Shown here: positions 1-12,060 of the stretch, one piece after another
Layout: the number at the start of each line of letters is the position of its first letter
Numbering within the stretch: the first letter of the stretch is position 1
Assembly: GCF_009696685.2 (NCBI RefSeq)
Contig: NZ_CP102355.1
Span: 496,001-560,000, forward strand
DNA: 64,000 nt
Direction: 5' to 3'
Source of the DNA: Paracoccus sp. SMMA_5_TC
GTDB lineage: Bacteria > Pseudomonadota > Alphaproteobacteria > Rhodobacterales > Rhodobacteraceae
Notes under the pieces: generated by a model
The model's input: only the letters and a program-made list of their open reading frames with translations
Told to the model about the DNA's origin: nothing
Database searches by the model: none
Position numbers and translations under genes: made by a program

Positions 1-1353
1 CAGAACCGCCAGTGGCGGCATCGGTTCGCCCGTCGCCGGCCCGTCGCTTTTCCAGAACAGCAACGAGCCGGCACGGCTGAACCCGTAGATCGCCACCAGC
101 GAGGTGACCAGGATTACCGTCCATATCCAGACGACCGCAGGCGATTGCAGGCTGGCCTGCATCACCAGCAGCTTGCCGATAAAACCCGACAGCGGCGGCA
201 TCCCGGCAACGGCGATGGCGCTGACAAAGAACAGTGCCGCCAGCGCGCCCGGCAGCCGGGCGCCCGGACGCAGCCACAGATCGCCGCGACGCTGGCCGAT
301 CAGATCCACCACCAGGAACAGCGCCGCGCCTGCCAGGGTGGAATGGACAAGGTAATAGATCGCCGCCGCCGTGGCCTGCGGCGTGAACTGGGCCACCGCG
401 ATCACCAGCGTGCCGACCGAACCGATGATGGCAAAGGCCGCCATCCGCCCCAGGTGCCGCGCGCCCAGAATCCCGAACTGGCCAATGACCAGCGTGAACA
501 GCGCCGCCGGCAGCAACAGGTCCGCGACCACCGTCTCGATCACCGCGTCGCGGGGAAATACCATGGTGAAGAAGCGGATGATGCCATAGACGCCCACCTT
601 GGTCATGATCGCAAACAGCGCCGTCACCGGTCCCGGCGCGTTCGCATAGGTCGAGGGCAGCCAGAAATGCAGCGGCACCAGCGCCGCCTTGATGGCAAAC
701 ATCAGCATCAGCAGCACCGCCCCCACCCGCAGCAGGGCAGTGTCCTGGGCGGGCATCTCGGCCACGCGCTGCGCCATGTCGGCCATGTTCAGCGTTCCCG
801 TGACCGCGTAAAGCACGCCCAGCGCCGCCAGGAACAGGGTCGAGCCGGCCAGGTTGAAGGCGATGTATTGCACCCCGGCGCGCAGCCGCATCTCGCCGCC
901 GCCATGGATCATCAGCCCGTAGCTGGCGATCAGCAGCACCTCGAAGAACACGAACAGGTTGAAGGCGTCCCCGGTCAGGAAGGCGCCGCAGACACCCATC
1001 AGCTGGAATTGCCACAGCGCATGGAAATGCCGGCCGCGCCGGTCCCAGCCAGCGCCGATTGCATAGATCAGCACCACCAGCGCCAGCAGCGCCGTCAGCG
1101 CCACCATCAGCGCCGCCAGCCGGTCCAGCATCAGCACGATCCCGAAAGGCGCTGCCCAGTTGCCCAGGCGATAGACATGCACCTGTCCGCCATGCGCCTG
1201 CGCCAGCAGCATCCCCCCCAGCAGCAGCAGCAGCGCGGTGCCGGTCAGCGACAGCAGCCGCTGGCCGCGCAGATCCTCGCGCAGGGTCAGGATGATCAAC
1301 GATCCCATCACCGCCGGCAACAGCACCGGCGCGATCAGCACGTGATCCATCAT
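1..1353 (-). CDS. mrpD: Mrp/Pha cation:proton antiporter subunit D (partial)
   Basis: A hydrophobic polypeptide of 451 visible codons runs off the left edge, so its C-terminus is missing. It belongs to the proton-conducting NuoM/NuoN/MrpD family: many membrane helices, a NAFNLFVFFEVLLIASYGL-type helix with the conserved Glu, and a conserved Lys in the helix ending IKAALVPLHFWLP. In the family it is part of the multisubunit Na+(K+)/H+ antiporter of the inner membrane, which helps pH and salt homeostasis. The ATG at 1353 overlaps the mrpC stop by four bases (ATGA), which implies translational coupling. Remaining subunits (E, F, G) would be expected beyond position 1. Confidence 0.88.
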   Translation of the reverse strand, partial: MMDHVLIAPVLLPAVMGSLIILTLREDLRGQRLLSLTGTALLLLLGGMLLAQAHGGQVHVYRLGNWAAPFGIVLMLDRLAALMVALTALLALVVLIYAIGAGWDRRGRHFHALWQFQLMGVCGAFLTGDAFNLFVFFEVLLIASYGLMIHGGGEMRLRAGVQYIAFNLAGSTLFLAALGVLYAVTGTLNMADMAQRVAEMPAQDTALLRVGAVLLMLMFAIKAALVPLHFWLPSTYANAPGPVTALFAIMTKVGVYGIIRFFTMVFPRDAVIETVVADLLLPAALFTLVIGQFGILGARHLGRMAAFAIIGSVGTLVIAVAQFTPQATAAAIYYLVHSTLAGAALFLVVDLIGQRRGDLWLRPGARLPGALAALFFVSAIAVAGMPPLSGFIGKLLVMQASLQSPAVVWIWTVILVTSLVAIYGFSRAGSLLFWKSDGPATGEPMPPLAVL

Positions 1354-1696
1354 GCGCGGTCCTCCGGCTCGCGGTCGGCGCGGGGCATGTCGACCCGGTC
1401 ATCGCCGCCTTCAAGGAACGCGCCCAGGGCCATCATCACCAGAACCGCGGTCATGCCAAAGGAGATCACGATGGCGGTCAGCACCAGCGCCTGCGGCAAA
1501 GGGTCGCTGTGGGGCGCGCCCTCGACCAGGATCGGCGGCGCCCCGACCATCAGCCGGCCCGAAGAGAACAGGAACAGGTTGATCGCATAGCTGAGCATGG
1601 TCATGCCCAGCACCACCGCAAAGCTGCGCCGACGCAGGATCAGATAGATGCCGGCAGCCGTCATCATCCCGATCGCACTGGAAATCAGCAGTTCCA

Positions 1697-1697
<1 letters not shown>
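1350..1697 (-). CDS. mrpC: Mrp/Pha cation:proton antiporter subunit C
   Basis: This 115-residue protein has three predicted membrane helices and resembles the NuoK/MrpC family ([20 protein letters not shown] at the start, a conserved [14 protein letters not shown] segment, then a third helix). It is an inner-membrane subunit of the Mrp antiporter. Its ATG at 1697 shares one base with the TGA of the upstream AB subunit (TGATG), and its own stop overlaps the mrpD start, so the three genes are one operon. The C-terminus is a short charged tail. Confidence 0.9.
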
Positions 1698-4501
<2,804 letters not shown>

Positions 4502-4609
4502 GCGGTTTTGTTTCGGGGTGGGGCCCTTTTGTCAAGCCAAACCGGAACTTGCACCTGTTCGATGTTCGCCTTTCGTGCTAGCGATGGGGAAAATCTGTTC
4601 GGGACGGGC

Positions 4610-5104
4610 ATGAAGATCATCGGCATAGACCCCGGATTGCGCAACATGGGATGGGGCGTGATCGCCGTGGACGGGCCACGGATGCGGCACCTTGGCAATG
4701 GTATCGTCCATTCCGAGGGGGACGATCTGGGGGCCAGGCTGTCGGCGCTGTATCGCGGGCTGTGCGCGGTCATCGCCCGGCACCGTCCCGACAGCGCCGC
4801 CGTCGAGCAGACCTTTGTCAACAAGGACGCTGTCGGCACGCTGAAGCTGGGTCAGGCGCGCGGGATCGCGCTGCTCGCCCCGGCCGAGGCCGGGCTGAGC
4901 ATTGGCGAATACGCCCCCAATGCGGTGAAAAAGACCGTGGTCGGCGTCGGCCATGCCGGCAAGGAACAGATCCAGCATATGGTCGGCTTTCTGCTGCCCG
5001 GGGTGGAATTTGCCGGCCCCGATGCCGCCGATGCCCTGGCGGTGGCCATCTGTCACGCCCATCACCTGCAGGGCCGCAGCTTGCGCATCAAGGTGCGGGC
5101 ATGA
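4610..5104 (+). CDS. ruvC: Holliday junction resolvase RuvC
   Basis: This 164-residue endonuclease resolves Holliday junctions made during recombinational repair, acting with RuvAB. All four catalytic acidic residues are present at canonical positions: Asp7 (GIDPGLR), Glu66 (AVEQTFV), Asp138 and Asp141 ([10 protein letters not shown]). The ATG at 4610 gives the usual N-terminus and length. Its stop overlaps the ruvA start by four bases. The 108-base gap to the divergent mrp operon must hold both promoters; I looked for the alphaproteobacterial LexA box (GTTC, seven bases, GTTC) and did not find one. Confidence 0.97.
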   Translation: MKIIGIDPGLRNMGWGVIAVDGPRMRHLGNGIVHSEGDDLGARLSALYRGLCAVIARHRPDSAAVEQTFVNKDAVGTLKLGQARGIALLAPAEAGLSIGEYAPNAVKKTVVGVGHAGKEQIQHMVGFLLPGVEFAGPDAADALAVAICHAHHLQGRSLRIKVRA

Positions 5105-5775
5105 TCGGTCGCATCGCCGGAACCATCCTGCACCGGGCTCAGGACCATGTGCTGATCGACGTGCGCGGCGTCGGCTATATCGTGCATGTCAGCGAACGCA
5201 CCGCCGCGGCGCTGCCCCCGGCGGGCCAGGCGGTGGCGCTTTATACCGAATTGCTGGTGCGCGAGGATCTGTTGCAACTGTTCGGCTTTCCGACGCTGGT
5301 GGAAAAGGAATGGCACCGGCTGCTGATCTCGGTCCAGGGGGTGGGGGCCCGGGTCTCGCTGGCGATCCTGGGCACGCTGGGCCCGGACGGTCTGGGCCGG
5401 GCGCTGGCACTGGGCGACTGGTCGGCGCTGCGCCGCGCGCCCGGCGTCGGGCCCAAGCTGGCGCAGCGCGTGGTGATGGAACTGAAGGACAAGGCGCCCG
5501 CGATCATGTCGCTGGGCGGCGGGCTCAGCGTCGATCCCGGCCCGCTGACCGATGACCAGGATGCACCCGCGCCGGCCGCGCGGCCCGCAACGCCCGCCGC
5601 ACCGGCCGCCGCAACGGCGCAGGCCACGGCCGAAGCCCTCTCGGCGCTGGGAAATCTGGGCTATGCTCCGTCCGAGGCCGCCGCCGCGGTGGCCGAGGCC
5701 GCCGGCCGGGAACCCCAGGCCACGACGGCGACGTTGATCCGCGCAGCCCTGCGGCTGCTGGCGCCGAAGGAGTGA
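5101..5775 (+). CDS. ruvA: Holliday junction branch migration protein RuvA
   Basis: This 224-residue protein binds the four-way junction and loads the RuvB motor. It shows the N-terminal OB fold ([26 protein letters not shown]), the paired helix-hairpin-helix region ([17 protein letters not shown] and [19 protein letters not shown]), an Ala/Pro-rich flexible linker at about residues 148-175, and a C-terminal domain III ([16 protein letters not shown]) that contacts RuvB. The ATG overlaps the ruvC TGA (ATGA). It is slightly longer than E. coli RuvA because of the linker. The next gene, htpX, begins after three bases. Confidence 0.97.
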   Translation: MIGRIAGTILHRAQDHVLIDVRGVGYIVHVSERTAAALPPAGQAVALYTELLVREDLLQLFGFPTLVEKEWHRLLISVQGVGARVSLAILGTLGPDGLGRALALGDWSALRRAPGVGPKLAQRVVMELKDKAPAIMSLGGGLSVDPGPLTDDQDAPAPAARPATPAAPAAATAQATAEALSALGNLGYAPSEAAAAVAEAAGREPQATTATLIRAALRLLAPKE

Positions 5776-5778
5776 GCA

Positions 5779-6720
5779 ATGAACGGAAACATGCGCACCT
5801 TTGTGTTGATGGCGGCCCTGACCGCGCTGGTCATGGCCATGGGTTGGCTGCTGGGCGGCCAGGGCGGCGCAGTCATCGCGCTGGTCATGGCGGGGGCGGG
5901 CAACCTGTTTGCGTGGTGGAACAGCGACAAGATGGTGCTGCGCCAGCAGGGCGCGCATCTGGTCACCCGCCAGCAGGCCCCCGAACTGGTCGATATGGTG
6001 GCGGAACTGGCGCAGCGCGCCCAGTTGCCCATGCCCAAGGTCTATGTGCTGGAAACCGACCAACCGAACGCCTTCGCCACCGGCCGCAACCCGGAAAACG
6101 CCGCCGTCGCCGTGACCCAGGGCATCATGCGGGTGCTGGACCGCGACGAGCTGGCCGGGGTGATCGCCCATGAGCTTGCCCATATCAAGAACCGCGACAC
6201 CCTGACGATGACCGTCACCGCCACCATGGCCGGGGCCATCGCCATGCTGGGGAACATGATGATGTTCTCGTCGATGCTGGGCGGGCGCGAGGACAATCGC
6301 GGCGGCGGGCTGGGGGCGCTGCTGGCGATGATCTTTGCCCCGATGGCGGCGGGACTGGTGCAGATGGCGATCTCGCGCACCCGCGAATACGAAGCCGATC
6401 GCGAAGGCGCACAGATCTGCGGCCAGCCGCTGGCCCTGGCCGCTGCCCTGGCCAAGATCGCCCGCGCCGCCGGCCGGGTCGTCAATATCCCGGCCGAACG
6501 CAACCCGGCCTCGGCCGCAATGTTCATCATCAACCCGTTGCATGCGATGCGGATGGACCGGCTGTTCGCCACCCACCCCCCGACCGAGGAACGCATCGCT
6601 CGGCTGCAGGCCATGGCCGGCGGCGGCACGGGCGGGCGCGGCCCCGGCGCGGCCTATGCGCCCTCGCGCATCCCCGCCGCGGGCGGGCGCGAGCCTTCGG
6701 GGCCTTGGGGGGGTGCATGA
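5779..6720 (+). CDS. htpX: Zinc metalloprotease HtpX homolog
   Basis: This 313-residue integral membrane M48 protease degrades misfolded inner-membrane proteins, overlapping in role with FtsH. Visible parts are two N-terminal helices (about residues 7-24 and 29-46), the zinc motif HELAH (His131, Glu132, His135), two further helices, and the third ligand Glu205 in REYEADREG. The C-terminus is Gly/Pro-rich and probably disordered. The gene sits three bases after ruvA and overlaps ruvB by four bases (ATGA), so it is co-transcribed inside the ruv operon, which is unusual. The other major membrane protease, ftsH, lies about 2.1 kb downstream on the other strand. Confidence 0.95.
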   Translation: MNGNMRTFVLMAALTALVMAMGWLLGGQGGAVIALVMAGAGNLFAWWNSDKMVLRQQGAHLVTRQQAPELVDMVAELAQRAQLPMPKVYVLETDQPNAFATGRNPENAAVAVTQGIMRVLDRDELAGVIAHELAHIKNRDTLTMTVTATMAGAIAMLGNMMMFSSMLGGREDNRGGGLGALLAMIFAPMAAGLVQMAISRTREYEADREGAQICGQPLALAAALAKIARAAGRVVNIPAERNPASAAMFIINPLHAMRMDRLFATHPPTEERIARLQAMAGGGTGGRGPGAAYAPSRIPAAGGREPSGPWGGA

Positions 6721-7742
6721 TCCAGCCCGATCCGCTGCTGCGCCCGCAGGCGCTGGACACCGACGCCGAGGATCGTGCCCTGCGACCGCAGCGGCTTGAG
6801 GATTTTGTGGGCCAGGCCGAAGCCCGCGCCAACCTGCGCGTGTTCGTCGAAAGCGCCCGGCTGCGCGGCAAGGCCATGGATCACACACTGTTTCACGGCC
6901 CCCCCGGGCTGGGCAAGACCACGCTGGCACAGATCATGGCCCGCGAGCTGGGGGTGAATTTCAAGATGACCTCGGGGCCGGTGCTGGCGCGCGCCGGCGA
7001 TCTGGCGGCGATCCTGACCAATCTGGAAGCCCGCGACGTGCTGTTCATCGACGAGATCCACCGCATGAACCCCGCGGTCGAGGAAATCCTGTATCCGGCG
7101 ATGGAGGATTTCGAGCTGGACCTGGTGATCGGCGAAGGCCCGGCCGCGCGCACGGTCCGCATCGAATTGCAGCCCTTTACCCTGGTCGGGGCAACGACGC
7201 GGCTGGGGTTGCTGACCACACCGCTGCGCGATCGCTTTGGCATCCCCACCCGGCTTGAATTCTATACCATCGACGAACTGGACCTGATCGTGTCGCGCGG
7301 GGCGCGGCTGATGGGCATTGCCGCCGAACCGGCCGGCACCCGCGAAATCGCCCGCCGCGCCCGCGGCACGCCGCGCATCGCCGGACGGCTGTTGCGCCGC
7401 GTGGTCGATTTTGCCCTGGTCGAGGGCGACGGCCGGTTGACCCGCGACATCGCCGACAGCGCCCTGACCCGGCTGGGTGTGGATCACCTGGGGCTGGATA
7501 CCGCCGACCGCCGTTATCTGGGCCTGATCGCAGAACATTACGGCGGCGGGCCGGTCGGGGTCGAAACCCTGGCCGCCGCCCTGTCCGAAAGCCGCGACGC
7601 GATCGAGGAGGTGATCGAGCCCTATCTGATGCAGCAGGGCCTGGTCAGCCGCACCCCGCGCGGGCGCATGCTGGCGCGGCTGGGCTGGCGCCACCTGGGG
7701 CTTGATGCCCCCCGAACCCAGGAAAGCCTGTTCGATGGATGA
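6717..7742 (+). CDS. ruvB: Holliday junction branch migration helicase RuvB
   Basis: This 341-residue AAA+ ATPase drives branch migration with RuvA. Walker A is GPPGLGKT (61-68), Walker B is IDEIH (111-115), followed by sensor 1 in the VGATTR segment and the C-terminal winged helix ([16 protein letters not shown]). I chose the ATG at 6717 because it overlaps the htpX stop (ATGA) and gives the family N-terminus. The C-terminus overlaps the next gene by eight bases. Confidence 0.97.
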   Translation: MIQPDPLLRPQALDTDAEDRALRPQRLEDFVGQAEARANLRVFVESARLRGKAMDHTLFHGPPGLGKTTLAQIMARELGVNFKMTSGPVLARAGDLAAILTNLEARDVLFIDEIHRMNPAVEEILYPAMEDFELDLVIGEGPAARTVRIELQPFTLVGATTRLGLLTTPLRDRFGIPTRLEFYTIDELDLIVSRGARLMGIAAEPAGTREIARRARGTPRIAGRLLRRVVDFALVEGDGRLTRDIADSALTRLGVDHLGLDTADRRYLGLIAEHYGGGPVGVETLAAALSESRDAIEEVIEPYLMQQGLVSRTPRGRMLARLGWRHLGLDAPRTQESLFDG

Positions 7743-8145
7743 ACTCGACCGTCGTATCCGCACCAGTTTCGACCGTCAGACGATGATGCAGACGCTCGGC
7801 GCATGCCTGGATGCCATCGCCCCCGGCAGGGTCAGCATCCGCGCGCCCATCCTGCCCCTGGCCCGCCAGCAGCACGGCGCCGGTCACGCCGGTCTGGCCT
7901 TCAGCATCGGCGACAGCGCCGCGGGCTATGCGGCACTGACGCTGCTGCCGCCCGAGGCCGAGGTGATGACGGTCGAGATGAAGATCAACCTGATGGCCCC
8001 GGCCGTGGGTGACAGCCTGCTGGCCGAAGGGCGGGTGATCCGCGCCGGCCGTCGCATCACCGTTGTTGCTGCCGATGTTTGGGCGCTGACGGCGCAAGGC
8101 CGCAAGCACATCGCCCTGTTGCAGGGAACGATGATCCCGGTGTGA
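7735..8145 (+). CDS. PaaI-family hotdog thioesterase
   Basis: This 136-residue protein has a single hotdog fold of the PaaI/acyl-CoA thioesterase type: a helix-forming N-terminal segment, the [20 protein letters not shown] region at the expected central helix, then strands with [11 protein letters not shown] and [10 protein letters not shown]. Family members hydrolyse acyl- or aryl-CoA thioesters in the cytoplasm; the substrate cannot be read from the sequence. The ATG lies eight bases inside the end of ruvB, so it is translationally coupled and the last gene of the ruv operon. Its TGA directly abuts the stop of the convergent chorismate mutase gene. Confidence 0.82.
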   Translation: MDELDRRIRTSFDRQTMMQTLGACLDAIAPGRVSIRAPILPLARQQHGAGHAGLAFSIGDSAAGYAALTLLPPEAEVMTVEMKINLMAPAVGDSLLAEGRVIRAGRRITVVAADVWALTAQGRKHIALLQGTMIPV

Positions 8146-8478
8146 TCAAGTTCGATCGCCGCCCTGTTCACGCGCCGCCGCCAGAAAGCGGTCCTCTTGC
8201 GCGATGAAATGCTCCATCATCAGGCGCCACAATCGTTCGGCAAGATCCGGGTCCAGACCGGCCAGCAGGGCCTGACGCCGCGCGTGGGCGGCAACCTCTT
8301 CGACCCTGGCTTCGATGCGTGCGGGCAAGCCTTCGCGCAGCTTGATCCGCGCCGCCTCGTCGATCAGCGCCGATCGTTCCGCCAGCAGGCGGACAAGCCG
8401 CGCGTCAAGCGCATCGATGCGCGCGCGCAGGTCGTGCATGGCGGATTGCGGGGGCAAGGGAAGATCGTCCTGACTCAT
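8146..8478 (-). CDS. Chorismate mutase, AroQ class
   Basis: This 110-residue all-helical protein has the AroQ pattern: DLRARIDALDARLVRLLAER, a central Lys in ARIKLREGLPARIEARV, and a closing helix ending LMMEHFIAQED. It would convert chorismate to prephenate, the first step toward Phe and Tyr, in the cytoplasm; the PchB isochorismate-pyruvate lyase subgroup shares the same fold and cannot be excluded. I chose the ATG at 8478; upstream in-frame codons to 8583 do not look like the family. It is monocistronic, and its stop touches that of the convergent thioesterase gene, leaving no room for a terminator. Confidence 0.78.
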   Translation of the reverse strand: MSQDDLPLPPQSAMHDLRARIDALDARLVRLLAERSALIDEAARIKLREGLPARIEARVEEVAAHARRQALLAGLDPDLAERLWRLMMEHFIAQEDRFLAAAREQGGDRT

Positions 8479-8655
8479 GCTGCAGGCTTGCCCCGGTCCG
8501 AGCCGCAAGGCAAGCGTCCCCATCGGCAAGATGTGGCCGATATGTCGCATACTCTCGGCGATTTTCCGCCGATAGGGGAACAAACTGGCACGAATCCCGG
8601 TTTCAGGTTCAACTGCAACAGGGCCGCAGGCCTGCTTCGTTCAGAAGGATACGAC

Positions 8656-8736
8656 ATGAAAGCAGCCAGTCTTGTCATCAATCTGGGATTCGGCCTGGGC
8701 CTGGCCTTGGGGGCGGTGGCCCTGCTGCTGCTGTAG
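8656..8736 (+). CDS. Candidate 26-residue membrane micro-protein
   Basis: A 26-codon reading frame begins at an ATG seven bases after a good ribosome binding site (AGAAGGA) and encodes Lys2 followed by an almost wholly hydrophobic stretch. That stretch carries repeated small-residue motifs (GFGLGLALGA) suited to helix packing, and would form one transmembrane helix. It lies on the plus strand between two minus-strand genes, in the 387 bases between the chorismate mutase start and the ftsH stop. No homolog is recognised. Evidence is the start signal, composition and otherwise empty location; chance cannot be ruled out at this length. Confidence 0.45.
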   Translation: MKAASLVINLGFGLGLALGAVALLLL

Positions 8737-8805
8737 CCGGTCCGGGTCGCCATCGGGCCCTGCCGCCCTCCGGCATGGCCGGGCATCGGCAGAGTTGTCA
8801 TCAAG

Positions 8806-8839
8806 ACATGCCCCCCGCAAGCGACTGCGAGGGGCATGT
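8806..8839. terminator. Hairpin between micro-protein and ftsH ends
   Basis: Perfect nine-base arms (ACATGCCCC and GGGGCATGT) flank an inner CGCA/TGCG pairing. The hairpin lies between the convergent ends of the micro-protein (8736) and ftsH (8866), so it could end transcription from both sides. Neither side has a long T run, so intrinsic termination would be weak. Confidence 0.5.
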
Positions 8840-8865
8840 TTGAGATCGGGTGGCGGACCACCGGG

Positions 8866-10758
8866 TCAGGTCTGCGGCGCCACCTCGGGATTCGGTTTTG
8901 CAGCCCCCGCACGGGGGATCGCGCTGACCGAGGGGATCGAGGAACTGGGTGTGTCATCATTGCCGCCCAAGGGCTCGCCGCGGATCACCCGACCGATATC
9001 CTCGCCGGTAAGGGTCTCATATTCCAGCAACCCCTTGGCCAGGCGCTCGAACTCCTCATGTTTCTCGGTCAGGATGCGATAGGCGGTCTGATAGCCCTCC
9101 TCAATCAGGTCGTGGACTTCCTTCTCGATCAGCTCCTTGGTGGCAGCGGACACCGAAAAGCCCCCGGTATTGCCCTGATAGCCCTCATGCGCCTCGGAAT
9201 AGTCGATATTGCCGACCTTGTCTGACATGCCCCAGCGCATCACCATGGCCCGCGCCAGCTGGCTGGCCTGCTGGATATCGCCCGCCGGACCGTTCGACAC
9301 GCCCTCTTCGCCGTATTTGATGATCTCGGCGGCCTTGCCGGCCATGGTCATCGCCAGGCGCTGCTTGGCCTCGTCCTTGTGAAAGTTGAGGCGGTCCATC
9401 TCCGGCAGGCTGACCACCATGCCCAAGGCGCCGCCGCGCGGAATGATCGTCGCCTTGTAGACCGGGTCGCATTTCGGCAGGCTGAGGCCCACAATGGCAT
9501 GGCCGGCCTCGTGATAGGCGGTCTTTTCCTTCTGCTCGGGGGTCAGGACCATGCTGCGGCGTTCCACGCCCAGCATCACCTTGTCCTTGGCATTCTCGAA
9601 ATCTTCCATGGTGACGAAGCGTCGGCCGATGCGTGCCGCCATCAGCGCCGCCTCGTTGACCAGATTCATCAGATCGGCGCCGGAAAATCCGGGCGTGCCA
9701 CGGGCGATGATGCGCAGATCGACGTCGGGCCCCACCGGCACCTTGCGCGAATGCACCGCCAGGATCTTCTCGCGGCCCTTGATGTCCGGGTTGCCGACAT
9801 AGATCTGGCGGTCGAAGCGGCCGGGACGCAGCAGCGCCGGGTCAAGCACATCCTTGCGGTTGGTGGCGGCGATGATGATAACGCCTTCATTGGCGTCGAA
9901 GCCGTCCATTTCGACCAGCAGCTGGTTCAGCGTCTGTTCGCGTTCGTCATTGCCGCCGCCGATGCCGACGCCGCGGGCGCGGCCAACTGCGTCGATTTCG
10001 TCGATGAACACGATACAGGGCGCCGATTTCTTGGCCTGTTCGAACATGTCGCGCACGCGGCTGGCGCCGACGCCCACGAACATCTCGACGAAATCCGAAC
10101 CCGAGATGGTAAAGAACGGCACGCCGGCCTCGCCCGCGATGGCGCGCGCCAGCAGCGTCTTGCCGGTGCCAGGCGGGCCGACCAGCAGCGCGCCTTTCGG
10201 GATCTTGCCGCCCAGGCGGCTGAATTTCTGCGGATTGCGCAGGAATTCGACGATCTCTTCCAGCTCTTCCTTGGCCTCGTCGATGCCGGCCACATCGTCG
10301 AAGGTGACGCGGCCATGCTTTTCGGTCAGCAGCTTGGCGCGGCTCTTGCCAAAGCCCATGGCCCCGCCCTTGCCGCCACCCTGCATGCGGTTCATGAAGA
10401 ATATCCACACCCCGATCAGCAGGATGAACGGCAGCCACACCCCCAGCAGCGACATGAAGCCCGATTGCTGCTGGCGTTCGACACGGACGTCGACGCCCTT
10501 GTCGATCAGCCGGTCGGCGATGTCCTCGCCCTGCGGCCGAACCGTGGCATATTGCTTGCCGTCCTTGCCGGTGATGGCGATGTTCTCGCCGTCGATGGTG
10601 ACGGCGCTGACCTCGTCCTTGTCGACCCGCTGAATGAAATCGGAATAGCTGATCTGGCGGCTGTTCATCTGGGCCGAGCCGTCGCTGAACAGATTGAACA
10701 GCGCCAGGATCATCAGAAACAGCACCACCCAGAAGGCGATATTGCGCGCATTGCCCAA
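8866..10758 (-). CDS. ftsH: ATP-dependent zinc metalloprotease FtsH
   Basis: This 630-residue inner-membrane AAA+ protease has all expected parts: a first membrane helix (about 8-25), a periplasmic domain, a second helix (about 103-122), Walker A GPPGTGKT (194-201), Walker B FIDEID (251-256), the pore motif [13 protein letters not shown], the second region of homology [20 protein letters not shown], and the zinc site HEAGH (416-420). It degrades membrane and short-lived cytoplasmic proteins. It follows tilS by 60 bases on the same strand, the usual proteobacterial order, and may share the tol-tilS transcript. The last 30 or so residues are Pro/Ala/Ser-rich and variable. Confidence 0.97.
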   Translation of the reverse strand: MGNARNIAFWVVLFLMILALFNLFSDGSAQMNSRQISYSDFIQRVDKDEVSAVTIDGENIAITGKDGKQYATVRPQGEDIADRLIDKGVDVRVERQQQSGFMSLLGVWLPFILLIGVWIFFMNRMQGGGKGGAMGFGKSRAKLLTEKHGRVTFDDVAGIDEAKEELEEIVEFLRNPQKFSRLGGKIPKGALLVGPPGTGKTLLARAIAGEAGVPFFTISGSDFVEMFVGVGASRVRDMFEQAKKSAPCIVFIDEIDAVGRARGVGIGGGNDEREQTLNQLLVEMDGFDANEGVIIIAATNRKDVLDPALLRPGRFDRQIYVGNPDIKGREKILAVHSRKVPVGPDVDLRIIARGTPGFSGADLMNLVNEAALMAARIGRRFVTMEDFENAKDKVMLGVERRSMVLTPEQKEKTAYHEAGHAIVGLSLPKCDPVYKATIIPRGGALGMVVSLPEMDRLNFHKDEAKQRLAMTMAGKAAEIIKYGEEGVSNGPAGDIQQASQLARAMVMRWGMSDKVGNIDYSEAHEGYQGNTGGFSVSAATKELIEKEVHDLIEEGYQTAYRILTEKHEEFERLAKGLLEYETLTGEDIGRVIRGEPLGGNDDTPSSSIPSVSAIPRAGAAKPNPEVAPQT

Positions 10759-10818
10759 GGGCAGGTCCTCCGCGGGAAGAAAGGCTTTGGCCTGAAAATA
10801 GGCATTCCCGCGTCAGGT

Positions 10819-12060
10819 TCAATGCGTTTGAAGCAAGGCGTGGTAATCCGCAAGGCTGCGCAGCGGCTGCAGCCCCCATTGCGATGCTGGCGCAAGGGCG
10901 GGCGCTGCAAGCAGACGGTCGCCGCGCCATACCCCCGGACTGGCGGCTGCCTCGTCCCGGGCAAGACCGCTGGCGCGCCAGTCCAGATCGGCCAATGGCC
11001 CATGGCCCAGCGCCCGCACCTGCTGGTCCGGGCGCAGGCCATCCACCCGCCAGCGCCCGTCCCAGATCCCGTCCATGCCAAGCAGCGGAGGTGCCCGCAG
11101 CGCGGCGGCGGGCTCGCGCATCATCGACAGGTGGCGCGCATCGGCCTGCACGATCACCCCGGCCAGCGTCTGCCGCGTGGGCCCTGCGTCGAGATGCCGC
11201 AACAGGTCCAGCAGCGGCTGTCGGCGCGGGCCATAGGGCGCGCCGGTGACGAAGCGCAGACCTGCCACCAACAGCCTGCGACGGATTTCGCGGGGGGCGG
11301 CGCGGAAATCGGTCAGCGGCAGCAGCAGCGACCCGGCGCGCACCTGCGCGCGCTGCGAAGCCAGCAACGCGAAATGCGCCAAGGCTTCGCGCGCCATCTC
11401 CAGATTGGCTGCCGACTGCGCCATTTGGGCCGCTGACAGCCCGCAATCCGCAAGCGTCTGGCGCATCCGAACCCGCTCGAAATCGCGATTCTGGTTGCTG
11501 GGATCTTCGATCCAGTCAATCCCCTGGCCCCGCAGCCATTCGCGCAGGGCTTCCCGCCCCAATCCGAGCAGGGGGCGCAACCACAGCATGCCGCAGGCAT
11601 GTCGTTGCGCCGCCATCGCCGCCAGCCCGTCCACACCGGCACCGCGTTGCAGCCGCATCAGCAGGGTTTCGGCCAGATCGTCCCGGGTATGGCCCAGCAG
11701 CACCGCATCCAGCCGATGTTCGCGCGCCCAGTCTGCCAGCAAGCGCAAGCGCGCCTCGCGGGCCGCCGCCATCAGATTGCCGCCCGGCCCGGGCTGCCAG
11801 CGCAAGACCGAATGTGCAACCCCAAGCCGCGCCGCAGCCTGCCCTGCCCAGGTCGCTTCAGCCGCGGATTCCGGGCGCAGCCCGTGATCCACGGTCGCCG
11901 CCCGCAAGCCGACGGCACCCCAGCGATGGGCCAGATGCAGCAGTGCCATGGAATCCCCGCCCCCCGACAGCGCAATGCCCACTGCGCCTGTCGCCGGGCC
12001 CATCAGCGCCCGCATTGCCGCGCGAAACTCCTGCTCGACAGGTTGCGGGCTAGCCGCCAT
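10819..12060 (-). CDS. tilS: tRNA(Ile)-lysidine synthase TilS
   Basis: This 413-residue enzyme attaches lysine to C34 of tRNA-Ile(CAU), changing its specificity from Met to Ile. The N-terminal PP-loop ATP site is SGGGDS (32-37), followed by LLGHTRDDLAETLLMRLQRG and IEDPSNQNRDFERVRMRQ, both characteristic. The C-terminal half is divergent, as usual. It is essential in most bacteria. The ATG lies 11 bases inside the end of cpoB, so it is coupled to the Tol-Pal operon. Confidence 0.95.
   Translation of the reverse strand: MAASPQPVEQEFRAAMRALMGPATGAVGIALSGGGDSMALLHLAHRWGAVGLRAATVDHGLRPESAAEATWAGQAAARLGVAHSVLRWQPGPGGNLMAAAREARLRLLADWAREHRLDAVLLGHTRDDLAETLLMRLQRGAGVDGLAAMAAQRHACGMLWLRPLLGLGREALREWLRGQGIDWIEDPSNQNRDFERVRMRQTLADCGLSAAQMAQSAANLEMAREALAHFALLASQRAQVRAGSLLLPLTDFRAAPREIRRRLLVAGLRFVTGAPYGPRRQPLLDLLRHLDAGPTRQTLAGVIVQADARHLSMMREPAAALRAPPLLGMDGIWDGRWRVDGLRPDQQVRALGHGPLADLDWRASGLARDEAAASPGVWRGDRLLAAPALAPASQWGLQPLRSLADYHALLQTH

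Noticed and set aside
4502..4609. A LexA (SOS) box upstream of ruvC
   Set aside because: GTTC occurs at 4557, 4564 and 4597, but no two are separated by seven bases as the alphaproteobacterial site requires.
9379..11436. A plus-strand open frame of 685 codons opposite ftsH and tilS
   Set aside because: Antisense of conserved genes; no start signal or domain.
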